DNA of 43,681 bases, from assembly GCA_030602705.1 (NCBI GenBank), contig JAUVZF010000032.1:1-43681 (forward strand), read 5' to 3'. Position 1 is the stretch's first letter. Each line of letters opens with the position of its first letter. The notes beneath the pieces are model-generated. The model had not been told where the DNA came from. It saw only the letters and a list, made by a program, of their open reading frames with translations, and ran no database searches. The position numbers and the translations under genes were made by a program. Shown piece by piece: positions 15,040 through 23,518 of the stretch. This stretch comes from Planctomycetota bacterium (GTDB taxonomy: Bacteria; Planctomycetota; Phycisphaerae; FEN-1346).

Positions 15040-15795
15040 CTACGGGGTTCCGTTCAGAAGCGAGCGCTGGAGGACCTCCAGCGCGAGGTGGACGTAGGCC
15101 CGGGCGCCCGGCGAGCGAGGGGCGTAGTCAATGACCGAGCGGCAGTGGCTGGGCGCCTCGGCGACTGCCGGGTCGCGGGGGATGACCGTGGTGAAGACAG
15201 GCTCGGCGATCTTGGTGCGGACCTCGGCCTCGACTTCGCGGCTGAGGTCGGCAGCGGGGTCGTACATGGTCAGAAGGACGCCGCCGACGGCAATGGCGGG
15301 ATTCACGGCGGCCGACTGGCGAACGGCCGCAAGGAGTTGGACGAGGCCCTCCAGGGGATAGTATTCGCATTGGATCGGGACGATGACGGCCGAACTTGCC
15401 GCAAGGGCGTTCTGGGTCAGCGGCCCCAGCGACGGAGGGCAGTCGATGAGGATGGCATCGAACTCGGCATCCGGCAGCCGGGCGAGCCGGTCGCGCAGGG
15501 CTGTAGGCGACGCGAGGCCGCCAGTGGCAAGGGCCTGAAGGTCGCGACCGGAAGGGATCGCCGAGACGCCGGGCCAGGAAGTGGGAACGGGGGCGTCAGG
15601 GAGGGCGCCGGCGGCGAAAGCCGGGCTCGTGGCCACCATCTCGACGCCCATGCCGCTGGTGGCGTTGCCTTGGGGATCGACGTCAACGACGAGGATCTTG
15701 CGACCCGCCAGAGCGAGCGCGTGGCCGAGCGACGTAGCGGTCGTTGTCTTGCCAACGCCGCCCTTTTGGTTGGCTACCGACAGGACGGGAAGCAC
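15040..15795 (-). CDS. parA: Chromosome partitioning ATPase ParA (Soj)
   Basis: A 251-residue ParA/MinD-family ATPase. The deviant Walker A is KGGVGKTT at 11-18. DVDPQGNATSG is the A' region, ILIDCPPSLGPLT is Walker B, and IPIQCEYYPLEGL follows as in chromosomal Soj. The start is GTG at 15795, giving MLPVLSVANQKGGVGK with AAGGGAGGAG upstream. The frame stays open to 16239, but that extension is antisense to acyP and has no ribosome site. It is divergent from acyP and is followed 10 bp later by parB. Confidence 0.95.
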   Translation of the reverse strand: MLPVLSVANQKGGVGKTTTATSLGHALALAGRKILVVDVDPQGNATSGMGVEMVATSPAFAAGALPDAPVPTSWPGVSAIPSGRDLQALATGGLASPTALRDRLARLPDAEFDAILIDCPPSLGPLTQNALAASSAVIVPIQCEYYPLEGLVQLLAAVRQSAAVNPAIAVGGVLLTMYDPAADLSREVEAEVRTKIAEPVFTTVIPRDPAVAEAPSHCRSVIDYAPRSPGARAYVHLALEVLQRSLLNGTP

Positions 15796-15921
15796 GGGCT
15801 CCTCCCTTGGCGGGCATTCTAACGGCTCAGCCGCCGGGGGCAATCGAAAAGTCGTTGCAAGGGCGGGCAGGGGACCTATAATGCCCGCCCGGGAGCCGGG
15901 CGCTGCGCCGGAGAGATGGCG

Positions 15922-16194
15922 ATGACCGTGCGGCGGCACGTGACCTATGGCGGGATGGTCCAGGGCGTAGGGTTCCGATACACGGTGACCAGGCTGGCAC
16001 GTGCCAGGCCCGTGACGGGGTTCGTCAGGAACCTGGCCGACGGGCGTGTCGAGTTGGTGGCGGAAGGGGCTGAGGGCCAGGTGCTGGGTTTGCTCGCCGA
16101 CGTTGCGGAGCGGCTGGGCGGCCACATTCACGGCGCACAGGTGGTGGAGGAGCCGGCGACCGGCGAATTCGGCGACTTTGGGATCATGTTTTAG
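15922..16194 (+). CDS. acyP: Acylphosphatase
   Basis: A 90-residue acylphosphatase that hydrolyses carboxyl-phosphate bonds. The active-site loop [13 protein letters not shown] carries the phosphate-binding Arg, and [13 protein letters not shown] carries the catalytic Asn. The length is typical. ATG 15922 is preferred over ATG 15916 because GGAGAG sits at proper spacing only for the second. It is divergent from parA and followed 13 bp later by an ABC-2 permease gene on the same strand, so they may share a transcript. Confidence 0.93.
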   Translation: MTVRRHVTYGGMVQGVGFRYTVTRLARARPVTGFVRNLADGRVELVAEGAEGQVLGLLADVAERLGGHIHGAQVVEEPATGEFGDFGIMF

Positions 16195-16207
16195 CGGAAG
16201 GCGACGG

Positions 16208-17095
16208 ATGGGTGCGCTCGTAGGGATCGCGCTGAACACGTTCCGGGAATCGGTCCGCCAGCCGTTTTACTACTTGCTGATGACGGCGGGGGTGGCGGCG
16301 CTGGTAATTACGATGTGGCTGCCGTTGTTCACGTTCTATGCTAATACAGATATGTATAAGGAACTTGGGCTGTCGTTCGTCCTGCACGTCGTCCTGCTCG
16401 GAGGACTCCTGGCGGCGGCAACGGGGGTGGCACGCGAGGTCGAGGGCAAAACGGCGCAGACCGTCCTGGCGAAACCGCTCGGCCGGTGGCAGTTCATCGT
16501 GGGCAAGTACCTGGGAACCATGGGGGCCGTGACGGTGGCCGCAACCGTCCTGGGAGTGGTGTTTGTGGCGTGTGTCTATTATCGGGTGGGGCTGGACGCC
16601 GGGGTCCTGGAGCGGGCGCTGGTGCGGGGAGGCGTGGGGCGGCAGGTGGAGGCGTTTCGGGCCAGGCAGGTCAATCAGAGTCTGACGGTCCTGCCCGGCC
16701 TGGTTCTGGTGCTGTTGCAGGTAGGCGTGCTGGCGGCGTTGGGCACCGCGCTGTCGGCCCGGTTTTCGGTGGGGGCGAGCGTGGCGCTGAGCCTGGCGGC
16801 ATTTGTGGTCGGGCACCTGACGGTTTTTCTGGACGGTGCGGTCGGGATGGCGGGGGGGGTGGTTTCGAGGCTCGCGCAGGGGCTGCTCGCGGTAGTGCCG
16901 TTTCTTGAGATCTTCAACATCAACCAGAAACTGAGCCACGTGATGCTGACGCCGCTGGAAGCCGGGAGCCCTGGCGCAGCGGAGTGGGCGGCCGTTTGGG
17001 CCTACGTGGGCTGGGCGGCGGTGTATGCGGTCGTGTATGCGACCGTGGCGATTGCGGCGGGGGTGATGTTGTTCAGGCGGCGGTCGCTTTCGTAA
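16208..17095 (+). CDS. ABC-2 type transporter permease
   Basis: A 295-residue inner-membrane protein with about six membrane segments: YYLLMTAGVAALVITMWL, LHVVLLGGLLAAATG, GAVTVAATVLGVVFVACV, LPGLVLVLLQVGVLAALG, VALSLAAFVVGHLTVFL and AVYAVVYATVAIAAGVML. The N-terminal LNTFRESVRQPFYYLL, the REVEGKTAQTVLAKPLGRWQFIVGK loop between segments 2 and 3, and the extracytoplasmic loop near residues 125-155 are typical of ABC-2 permeases. An ATPase partner is expected, but none is encoded nearby, so the complex is probably completed from another locus. The substrate is unknown. Start ATG 16208 has GGAAG upstream. Confidence 0.85.
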   Translation: MGALVGIALNTFRESVRQPFYYLLMTAGVAALVITMWLPLFTFYANTDMYKELGLSFVLHVVLLGGLLAAATGVAREVEGKTAQTVLAKPLGRWQFIVGKYLGTMGAVTVAATVLGVVFVACVYYRVGLDAGVLERALVRGGVGRQVEAFRARQVNQSLTVLPGLVLVLLQVGVLAALGTALSARFSVGASVALSLAAFVVGHLTVFLDGAVGMAGGVVSRLAQGLLAVVPFLEIFNINQKLSHVMLTPLEAGSPGAAEWAAVWAYVGWAAVYAVVYATVAIAAGVMLFRRRSLS

Positions 17096-17203
17096 GGACG
17101 GGTTTCCCGGCGCGCTTGCGCAGAAAAAGGTTGACGCGGCGGGCGGCCGTGTTACCGTGGGCGTGCTGTCAATCTGCGGCCCCAGGGACAGGGGGGCAGC
17201 GAC

Positions 17204-17488
17204 GTGGGTGAGAGCCAGCGGAGAGAGTCGGCTCCGGCGGCACGTGCCGAGGAGCGGTGTAGAGAGTTTGTCGCGGGTCTCTCGGAAGAAGAGATCATGC
17301 TTCTGAGGCTCCGCGACGAACTCTACGACGGACGGTGGGACGCCATGCTCGCCGACCTGAACGACCGGCTCCAGGGCAAGCCGTACGTCTTCAAACTTGC
17401 CCACCGGATCCAGGACGATATCGAACGCATTGAGCGGCTGAATCGGTTTGAACGCCAGTACAACGTGGACTTGGCGAAATACATTTAG
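17204..17488 (+). CDS. Small conserved-looking hypothetical protein
   Basis: A 94-residue soluble, highly charged protein of unknown function. A short disordered N-terminus leads into LSEEEIMLLRLRDELYDGRWDAML, then LQGKPYVFKLAHRIQDDIERIERL and ends FERQYNVDLAKYI. The pattern is helical and amphipathic, consistent with a small two-helix protein. The start is GTG 17204, with GGGGGGCAGCGAC upstream. It is followed 24 bp later by the PQQ-like lipoprotein gene and is probably co-transcribed with it. Codon use matches the neighbours, which supports a real gene. Confidence 0.65.
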   Translation: MGESQRRESAPAARAEERCREFVAGLSEEEIMLLRLRDELYDGRWDAMLADLNDRLQGKPYVFKLAHRIQDDIERIERLNRFERQYNVDLAKYI

Positions 17489-17512
17489 GGGCCAGGACAG
17501 GGCGCGGAGCGA

Positions 17513-18973
17513 ATGATGAGAGCCGAGAGGCAAACGCTTTGGATGATGCTGGTCGTGGCAGGTGGCGTGTTGGCCGTGTCGGCGGCCGGTTGTGGGATAT
17601 TCGGTCGCGGCGCCGAAGACGAGGGCCTCCCGTTGCCGGTCGCACCGGTGGTGTTGACAAGCAACGGGATGGAGATTCGGTGGCAGACGCGGGCCCTGCT
17701 GACGCCCGCCACCCATCTGACGGACCTCTGGGTGCGCGACGGGTTCCTTGTGTGCCACGGCTCGGACCATCGCGTCTACGTCATCGATGCGAAGACGGGG
17801 GTGCGGCTGTGGTCGAAGGATCTGGCCGACGCGCATGAGACCGTCTGGCCGCCCGCCGTCTACGAGGGGGACCTCTGGTTCGCCACGACGACCAGGCTGA
17901 TAGGCTTCCACGGGGCCGATGGCACCAACATCGTGGCCCAGACCGAACGGGGCAAGCGTGAGGTGAAGCAGGCTGCACGCCGGGCCCGGCGGGCAAAGTG
18001 GGAGGCCAGGGTGGCGGCGATGAGGATTGAACAGCCCGGCGAGATGCCCGAGCACAGGGCCGCCCGAGCCAAGGCCGAGGCCCAGATCGCTCAGCAGGTG
18101 GCCACCGAAACGATGCTCGAGACCCTGACGGTAGATCGGGAGGGCATCGAACTGGAGTTCGCCCCTGCCGGACCACCGGCGACCAACGGCGTTTACGTTT
18201 ACGTTCCCGATGGCAAAGGGTGGCTCCAGGCCGTCCTGGTCGTGCCAAATGTCGCCTACGTTCGCGGCGGCGAAGAGTTGAGGCGCGTCGAGCGCGACGA
18301 GCGACTCGTCTCGTGGGGACGCTGGACCGGCGACGCCGTCACGGCCGGGCCGGTCGTGGACGACGTGTTCGTCTATTTCGGCGGCCGCAATGGCGTGGTG
18401 TATGCCTCGCGCCAGAACGTGCGGCGCGTCGAGTGGGAGTATCAGACCGAGGGGGCGATCGTGGGCGACCTCAAGCGGACCGAGGCGGGGCGGATCCTGG
18501 CGGCCAGCCTCGATTACAGCCTGTACGCTTTCAGGGGAACCAGCGGACAACGCGATTGGCGCTACAACGCCGGCGAACGTATCCGCAGGGCGCCCTACGC
18601 GTTCGGCAACCAGGTGTTTGTCTTCACGCAGCAGGCGGGCCTGACGGCGCTGGACTCAAGCGCCAAGGGCAAGGTGCAGTGGCGCCTGGCCGAGGGCAAC
18701 GACATCATAACTGCCGATGCCGAAACGGTTTACGTGCTAAGCCGGGGCAACGATCTCCTGGCCGTCGGACGCACCGGCGGCAAGGTCCGCTGGGGCGCGC
18801 CGCTCAGACGCCGAAGCCTCATCGGCACGAACGAAACGAACACCGGCATCCTGTACCTGGCTACGCCCGAGGGGCAGATCCTCGCTGCCGCCAAGAAGCA
18901 GGAAGCCGGGCCGGGCGCCGGCGAGAAGGCGGCCGAGGCGAAGGCCGCCGAAGCGAAGGCGCCGGCTCCGTGA
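17513..18973 (+). CDS. PQQ-like beta-propeller lipoprotein
   Basis: A 486-residue protein. A lipoprotein signal peptide ends in the lipobox VSAAGC with Cys27, so it is probably anchored in a membrane facing the periplasm. The body has repeated WD40/PQQ-like blades: DGFLVCHGSDHRVYVIDAKTGVRLWSKDL, YEGDLWFATTTRLIGF, DDVFVYFGGRNGVVYA, RILAASLDYSLYAFRG and NQVFVFTQQAGLTALD, each with the hydrophobic-Asp/Gly-W pattern. A charged coiled insertion (REVKQAARRARRAKWEARVA) interrupts blades two and three. The C-terminus is a low-complexity Ala/Glu/Lys tail. A BamB-like outer-membrane assembly role is possible but unproven. The neighbour upstream is a small hypothetical protein. Confidence 0.75.
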   Translation: MMRAERQTLWMMLVVAGGVLAVSAAGCGIFGRGAEDEGLPLPVAPVVLTSNGMEIRWQTRALLTPATHLTDLWVRDGFLVCHGSDHRVYVIDAKTGVRLWSKDLADAHETVWPPAVYEGDLWFATTTRLIGFHGADGTNIVAQTERGKREVKQAARRARRAKWEARVAAMRIEQPGEMPEHRAARAKAEAQIAQQVATETMLETLTVDREGIELEFAPAGPPATNGVYVYVPDGKGWLQAVLVVPNVAYVRGGEELRRVERDERLVSWGRWTGDAVTAGPVVDDVFVYFGGRNGVVYASRQNVRRVEWEYQTEGAIVGDLKRTEAGRILAASLDYSLYAFRGTSGQRDWRYNAGERIRRAPYAFGNQVFVFTQQAGLTALDSSAKGKVQWRLAEGNDIITADAETVYVLSRGNDLLAVGRTGGKVRWGAPLRRRSLIGTNETNTGILYLATPEGQILAAAKKQEAGPGAGEKAAEAKAAEAKAPAP

Positions 18974-19057
18974 CATGCGCGGCGGCTGCCGGCCGTGGGC
19001 CGGCGCCGGTCCCGCGAGCCCCGTGGCAGCCCTGAACACTTCGCAGAGGGGGTGGCT

Positions 19058-19966
19058 GTGCGGCTGGGCGTGTGCACGTCCTGTTTTCGCGATGTGAGCC
19101 TGCCGGAAACCCTGCGCTGGGCTGGTGAGGCCGGTTTCGAGACCGTCGAGATTCCCTGCCCGCCCACTCGCGATCCCTCCACCTGGTACCACGGCGCCGG
19201 CCTGAACATCGCCGGACTCGACGGCCCGGGACGCGACGCCTTTGTCTCGGCCCTGGACGACGCCGGCCTGACGGCCGCTGCCCTGGCGTGGTATGCCAAT
19301 CCGCTGGATCCCGATCCCGGCCGGCGCGACGTTATCCTCAGCCACCTTCAGCGTCTCGTGGAGACCGCGGCGACGCTGGGCGTGGACGTGGTGTGCCTGC
19401 TGGTGGGCCGCGACCCGTCGCTGCGGCTGGGAGACTGCATCGCCCAGTTCGCCCGCCTCATCGAGCCGGTGGTCCGGCAGGCGGAATCGTCGGGGGTGCG
19501 GCTGGCGATCGAGAACACGCCGCGCATCGGCTGGCAGGTTGAGGACTTGCCGGGAAACGCCGCCTTCTGCCCCGAACTGTGGGAGAAACTGTTCACGCAC
19601 CTCCGCAGCCCCGCCGTCGGTCTGGCGCTGGACCCCGCTCACCTCTATTGGACCGGCATCGACCCGCTCTCGGCACTGACCGACTACGCCGAGAAGGTCT
19701 TCCATTTCCGGGCCAAGGACGCCGAGACGATGGACCTGAGGCGCCAGGACTGCGGCATCCTGCGCCCCAGCGGCGGTTGGTGGCGATACCGGCTGCCGGG
19801 ACTCGGCGCCATCGACTGGCGACAAATGATCGACCGGCTCCACGAACTTGCCTACCAGGGCGCCGTCGTCATCGACCACGAGGACCCCGTGTGGCAAGGC
19901 AGCCTCGATAAGATCAAGACCGGCCTCGCGCTGGCCAAGCGGCACCTGGGGCAGTTTTTGCCGTGA
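19058..19966 (+). CDS. Sugar phosphate isomerase/epimerase (TIM barrel)
   Basis: A 302-residue member of the xylose isomerase-like/AP endonuclease 2 TIM-barrel superfamily. Landmarks are RLGVCTSCFRDVSLPETLRWAGEAGFETVEI at the N-terminus, VRLAIENTPR (metal-binding Glu), VGLALDPAHLYW with Asp and His, VFHFRAKDAE, and VVIDHEDPVW near the C-terminus. These acidic and His residues line the expected metal site. The reaction cannot be named. GTG 19058 is chosen because AGAGGGGG lies about 5 bases before it; GTG 19052 is too close and the frame is open to 18995. The next gene overlaps or nearly abuts it. Confidence 0.85.
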   Translation: MRLGVCTSCFRDVSLPETLRWAGEAGFETVEIPCPPTRDPSTWYHGAGLNIAGLDGPGRDAFVSALDDAGLTAAALAWYANPLDPDPGRRDVILSHLQRLVETAATLGVDVVCLLVGRDPSLRLGDCIAQFARLIEPVVRQAESSGVRLAIENTPRIGWQVEDLPGNAAFCPELWEKLFTHLRSPAVGLALDPAHLYWTGIDPLSALTDYAEKVFHFRAKDAETMDLRRQDCGILRPSGGWWRYRLPGLGAIDWRQMIDRLHELAYQGAVVIDHEDPVWQGSLDKIKTGLALAKRHLGQFLP

Positions 19967-19986
19967 GACAACAGGTGGAGCGTTGT

Positions 19987-21123
19987 GTGGCGACCGTTCG
20001 CGACATCCTGACCGCCGTGGACCGCCTGGCCCCGTTTCGCCTGGCCGAGGCGTGGGATAACGTGGGGTTGCTTCTGGGCGATCCGCAGCGGGAGGTCCGC
20101 CGCCTCCTCGTCAGTCTCGACGTGACGGAGGCCGTGTGCGATGAGGCCGAGCGCGCCGGGGCGGAGGCGCTCCTGGCGCACCATCCGCTCATCTTCAAGG
20201 GCATCGAGCGCCTGACGCCCGACACGCCCACCGGCCGCCTTGCCCTTCGCCTTGCTGCCGCCGGACGGGCCGTCATTGCGGCCCACACGAACCTCGATGC
20301 GGCCGAGGGCGGCCTGTGCGACATTCTGGCGGGCATGATCGGCCTGGAGCACACCGAACCGCTCCAGGCGGCATCTGCGGCCCCGCGCTACAAGGTGGTG
20401 GTTTTTGTGCCCGAGTCGGACCCTTCGATCCCGGCTCGCCGGGACGCAGGGCAGGTGCTGGAGGCCGTCCAGGCCGCCGCATTTGCCGCCGGGGCGGGGC
20501 GGATCGGCGACTATACCCACTGCGGGTTCTCCGCCGAAGGCGCCGGCACGTTCCTCCCGGGCGAGGGAGCCGAGCCGGCCGTCGGCCAGAAGGGCCGGCG
20601 CAATCGCGCCCCCGAGCACCGTTTCGAGACGCTCGTCGACGGCCGCCGCCTGGCGGCCGTGCTGGCGGCGGTCGCCCGGGCCCATCCGTATGAGGAGCCT
20701 GCCATCGATGTGTATCCGCTCCACACACCGCCTGCCGGGGCAGGGCTGGGGCGCGTCGGCAGGTTATCGGACTGTAGAACCTTGACCCAGTTGGCCGATA
20801 CGGTGAAAGAGGCGCTTGACGCGAGAGTGATTCACGTGGCCGGCGATCCGGAGACGGTCGTCGAGACGGTTGGAATCTGCACCGGCAGCGGCGGCGGACT
20901 GGCCGGCGCCGTAGCGGCGGCTGGGTGCCGCGCACTCGTGACGGGGGAACTCAAGTATCACGAGGTCCAGGACCTTGCGGGCCGAGGAATCGGCGTTATC
21001 CTTGGTGGGCATTACCGGACGGAGCGCGCCCCGCTGGAGGCGTGGGCGCCTCGCCTTGCCGAAGCGCTCGACGTCGAGGTCCGGATGAGCGAGAGCGAGC
21101 AGGACCCGCTGCGACCGAGGTAG
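19987..21123 (+). CDS. NIF3 family dinuclear-metal protein (GTP cyclohydrolase I type 2 homologue)
   Basis: A 378-residue NIF3/YqfO-like protein. Conserved metal-site motifs are EAWDNVGLLLGD, ALLAHHPLIFKGIERL (His pair), AAHTNLDAAEGG, and near the C-terminus LGGHYRTERAPLEAWAPRLAE. The central part, YKVVVFVPESDPSIPARRDAGQVLEAVQAAAFAAGAGRIG...HCGFSAEGAGTFLPGEGAEP, is the inserted PII-like domain found in longer members. The biochemical role of the family is unsettled. The start is ambiguous: GTG 19987 has AGGTGGAG upstream, whereas GTG 19963 would overlap the previous stop by four bases (GTGA). I chose the former. Confidence 0.9.
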   Translation: MATVRDILTAVDRLAPFRLAEAWDNVGLLLGDPQREVRRLLVSLDVTEAVCDEAERAGAEALLAHHPLIFKGIERLTPDTPTGRLALRLAAAGRAVIAAHTNLDAAEGGLCDILAGMIGLEHTEPLQAASAAPRYKVVVFVPESDPSIPARRDAGQVLEAVQAAAFAAGAGRIGDYTHCGFSAEGAGTFLPGEGAEPAVGQKGRRNRAPEHRFETLVDGRRLAAVLAAVARAHPYEEPAIDVYPLHTPPAGAGLGRVGRLSDCRTLTQLADTVKEALDARVIHVAGDPETVVETVGICTGSGGGLAGAVAAAGCRALVTGELKYHEVQDLAGRGIGVILGGHYRTERAPLEAWAPRLAEALDVEVRMSESEQDPLRPR

Positions 21124-21145
21124 GCCGGACGGGAGGGGCTTTTGC

Positions 21146-21303
21146 CAATGACGAATGCCTAAATCCGAATGACGAATGAATGAGGAACCGACAATGACGA
21201 ATGACGAAAAGGCTGCCTGGTGCGGCTTGGGCTTCGGCGGGCCGTCGTTGGTCATTCGTCATTGCCGTTTGATTCGTCATTCGGGTTTAGGCATTCGTCA
21301 TTG
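21146..21303. repeat. 158-bp inverted repeat of AATGACGAAT units
   Basis: The outer arms at 21146-21177 and 21272-21303 are inverted copies differing at one of 32 positions. Inner arms near 21190-21205 and 21251-21264 (GACAATGACGAATGAC / GTCATTCGTCATTG) also pair. The middle is non-palindromic GC-rich sequence. It fills most of the NIF3-hydrolase gap and would fold into a long hairpin. GGCTTTTGC occurs on both sides (21137-21145 and 21312-21320), a possible target duplication. A small open frame through it encodes only translated repeat units. Confidence 0.85.
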
Positions 21304-21364
21304 TCGTGCGTGGCTTTTGCACGGGGTCGCTGCACGTAACCCGAACCGTAAGGCAGGCTGAGAC

Positions 21365-22186
21365 GTGGCCTCTTTTCTGTGTCCATTGGCGAGCGGCAGT
21401 CTGGGCAACGCCCTGTTGGTGGCCTCGGGCAGGACGCGGGTGCTCGTCGACATCGGCCTGACGCAGCGGCGTCTGAAAGAAGCCCTGGCGGCGGTAGGCG
21501 TGGAACCGGGCGAGATCGACGCCGTCTTTGTAACCCATACGCACCGCGACCATTTCTCGACGTCGTCCGCAGGCTTTTGCCTCAGGCACACCATACCGGT
21601 CTACGCATCCGGCGAGAACCTTGCCCACCTGTCCGACACGTTGCCGGCGTTCAGAAAACTCGTCCGGGGAGGGCTCGCCCGACCGATGGACGGCGAGGCC
21701 GTCGAGATCGGCAGCGTTGCGGTCGAGGGGTTCGACGTGCCGCACGATTCCCCGGGCTGGTGCCAGGGTTTCCGGGTCAGTCTCGGCCCGTCCAGGCGCC
21801 GGCGCTCCGTGGCGGTGGCCACCGACCTGGGTCACGTGCCGGACGATGTTCTGGCGTGGTTCGTTGACGCGACCGCCGTGGTGATCGAGTCGAACCACGA
21901 CTCGGAGATGCTCTGGGCGAGCAACCGGTCGGCCGACCTCATCGAGCGCATCGCCGGGCCAGAGGGGCACCTCTCGAACGAGGCGGCGGCCGAGGCGCTG
22001 GCCGAGATCGTCGGCCGCTCGCGTCGCGGCCGCGTCAAGCACGTCGTGCTGGCCCACCTCTCGCGCGACTGCAACACGCCCGCCCTTGCCCTCGAGGCCC
22101 AGGCCCACCTGGCGCGCGGCAAGGCCGAGCCTGTCCGCGTTTTTGCCGCCCGGCAGTTTGAGCCCGGCCCGAAGATTGGGCTGTAA
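21365..22186 (+). CDS. Metallo-beta-lactamase-fold hydrolase (YycJ-like)
   Basis: A 273-residue MBL-fold protein. SGSLGNALLVASGRTRVLVDIGLTQRRL at the start is typical of the YycJ/WalJ group. The metal motif is THTHRDH (about residues 58-64), followed by FDVPHDSPG with its His, VAVATDLGHVPDDV with the bridging Asp region, SNHD, and a late VVLAHLSRDCNTP His. It is expected to be a phosphodiesterase or exonuclease-like hydrolase. GTG 21365 begins the motif-bearing domain directly; the frame has no better start. The upstream gap is occupied by a long inverted repeat. Confidence 0.88.
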   Translation: MASFLCPLASGSLGNALLVASGRTRVLVDIGLTQRRLKEALAAVGVEPGEIDAVFVTHTHRDHFSTSSAGFCLRHTIPVYASGENLAHLSDTLPAFRKLVRGGLARPMDGEAVEIGSVAVEGFDVPHDSPGWCQGFRVSLGPSRRRRSVAVATDLGHVPDDVLAWFVDATAVVIESNHDSEMLWASNRSADLIERIAGPEGHLSNEAAAEALAEIVGRSRRGRVKHVVLAHLSRDCNTPALALEAQAHLARGKAEPVRVFAARQFEPGPKIGL

Positions 22187-22211
22187 GCCTCGCGTTTGGG
22201 AAAGGAACGCC

Positions 22212-23513
22212 GTGACCCGGCGCGACAAGGCCATTGTGTGGATTGTCATGCCCCTGCTGGCCGTGGCCGTGGGCATCGTGGCGACGTTCCATATCCTCTC
22301 GATGGACGCCCCGCCGCCGGATGACGCGGACCTCCTGCCGCGGCGCGAGCCCCTGCCGGAGGCCGAGAACGCCTTCGACCTCTTAGAAAGGGCCGCGGGA
22401 CGGCTGGAAGAGGACCTGACCGAGGCCCAGCGCGATTTCGTCTCCGACATGGTTGACGACGAGTACGACGCGGCCAGGGCCGAGGCCGCCCTCCAGGCCG
22501 GCGCGGACGCGCTCGCCTTGTGGCGCGAGGGCCTGGACCGGTCGGGCCTGCAGGCCCCGCCGATCGAGACCGTCAGCACGGAGATACCGTACATCTACGA
22601 TTGGCTGAGTCTCGCGCAACTCGCAGACCTCTGTGCCCTGCACCTGCACCGGCAGGGGAAGGATGCCGAAGCAATGAAGACCGCGATGGAGAGCGTCCGC
22701 TTCGGCCGCATGGTCATCGGCGCGGATGCGTGCCTTGTGGGGTATCTGGTCGGGGTAACCGTGGAAGGCATGGGCCTGGCCCGCATCCGCCGCACGCTGC
22801 CCGAATCGCGGCTGAGCCGCGAGGTCCTCGCCCGGGCTGTCGAAGCACTGCGGCCCAAAGAGCCCGTAGGCACTCCCTACGCCGAGGCGATGCGGATGGA
22901 ATATGCCTTCGATGCCCGCCTGGTCGAGGACCTGAAGAACGGGGTGGCATTCGGCGAGGACGCCGGGATTGAAGGCTACGAGCCGTGCGGTCGCGTGTCG
23001 GACTTCCTGTTCCAGGTGAACCGGACGAAGCGCGCCTTCGCGCGGTACCTACGGCCGATGATTCTGGGGGCCAGCGAGCCTTTGGCCGAGGCGCGCCTAC
23101 CCAAGCCGCCTCCGCTGCACAGGATTCCTGCCATGGCCTGGCTGTGCGTGAAAGGTAACGTCGTAGGCGAGATCTTGCCCGCACTAATTCTACCCCCCCT
23201 ACAAGGGGGGTTTGAGCAAAAGTGTAGGCGGCAGGTTCTGATCACCGCCACACGCTTGTTGCTGGCTTTGAAGGCGTACAAGATGGAGACGGGCCGCCTG
23301 CCGGAACGCCTCGACGTCCTCGTGCCGGAGTACATCGACGCCGTGCCGCGCGACGGCTTCGACGGCGACCCATTCCGCTACGACCGCGAAGAAGGCATCA
23401 TCTATTCAGTGGGTGAGAACCTGGTCGACGACGGCGGGACGGGTCGGCCGGACGATCAAGAGGAAGGAAGCCCCGTGCACCCGCCGGACCACGTCTTCCG
23501 GATCCGCTTCTGA
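22212..23513 (+). CDS. Membrane-anchored hypothetical protein with in-frame palindromic insert
   Basis: A 433-residue protein of unrecognised family. A single N-terminal membrane anchor (AIVWIVMPLLAVAVGIVATFHIL) leads to a helical extracytoplasmic domain: ENAFDLLERAAGRL, LSLAQLADLCALHLHRQGKDAEAM, and late KMETGRLPERLDVLVPEYIDAVPRDGFDGDPFRYDREEGIIYSVGENLVDDGG. That last part resembles the end of planctomycete secreted pilin-like or DUF1559-type proteins, without firm family evidence. GTG 22212 has AAAGGA five bases upstream. Residues about 323-345 (ILPPLQGGFEQKC) are encoded by a C7/G6 palindrome that looks like an inserted repeat. Confidence 0.7.
   Translation: MTRRDKAIVWIVMPLLAVAVGIVATFHILSMDAPPPDDADLLPRREPLPEAENAFDLLERAAGRLEEDLTEAQRDFVSDMVDDEYDAARAEAALQAGADALALWREGLDRSGLQAPPIETVSTEIPYIYDWLSLAQLADLCALHLHRQGKDAEAMKTAMESVRFGRMVIGADACLVGYLVGVTVEGMGLARIRRTLPESRLSREVLARAVEALRPKEPVGTPYAEAMRMEYAFDARLVEDLKNGVAFGEDAGIEGYEPCGRVSDFLFQVNRTKRAFARYLRPMILGASEPLAEARLPKPPPLHRIPAMAWLCVKGNVVGEILPALILPPLQGGFEQKCRRQVLITATRLLLALKAYKMETGRLPERLDVLVPEYIDAVPRDGFDGDPFRYDREEGIIYSVGENLVDDGGTGRPDDQEEGSPVHPPDHVFRIRF
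23182..23228. repeat. Palindromic repeat inside a coding sequence
   Basis: The core CCCCCCCTACAAGGGGGG (23193-23210) sits in a roughly 45-bp stretch of lower G+C and different codon use within an otherwise uniform gene. The stretch is in frame and encodes LILPPLQGGF. Repeats of this C-run/G-run type are usually intergenic, so an in-frame insertion is unusual. Confidence 0.5.
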
Positions 23514-23518
23514 ACGCG

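Noticed and set aside
16184..18550. Minus-strand open frame of 788 codons
   Set aside because: It crosses three well-supported plus-strand genes in antisense and has no recognisable domain.
21176..21361. Small protein of 61 residues
   Set aside because: It is translation of the AATGACGAAT repeat units, not a gene.
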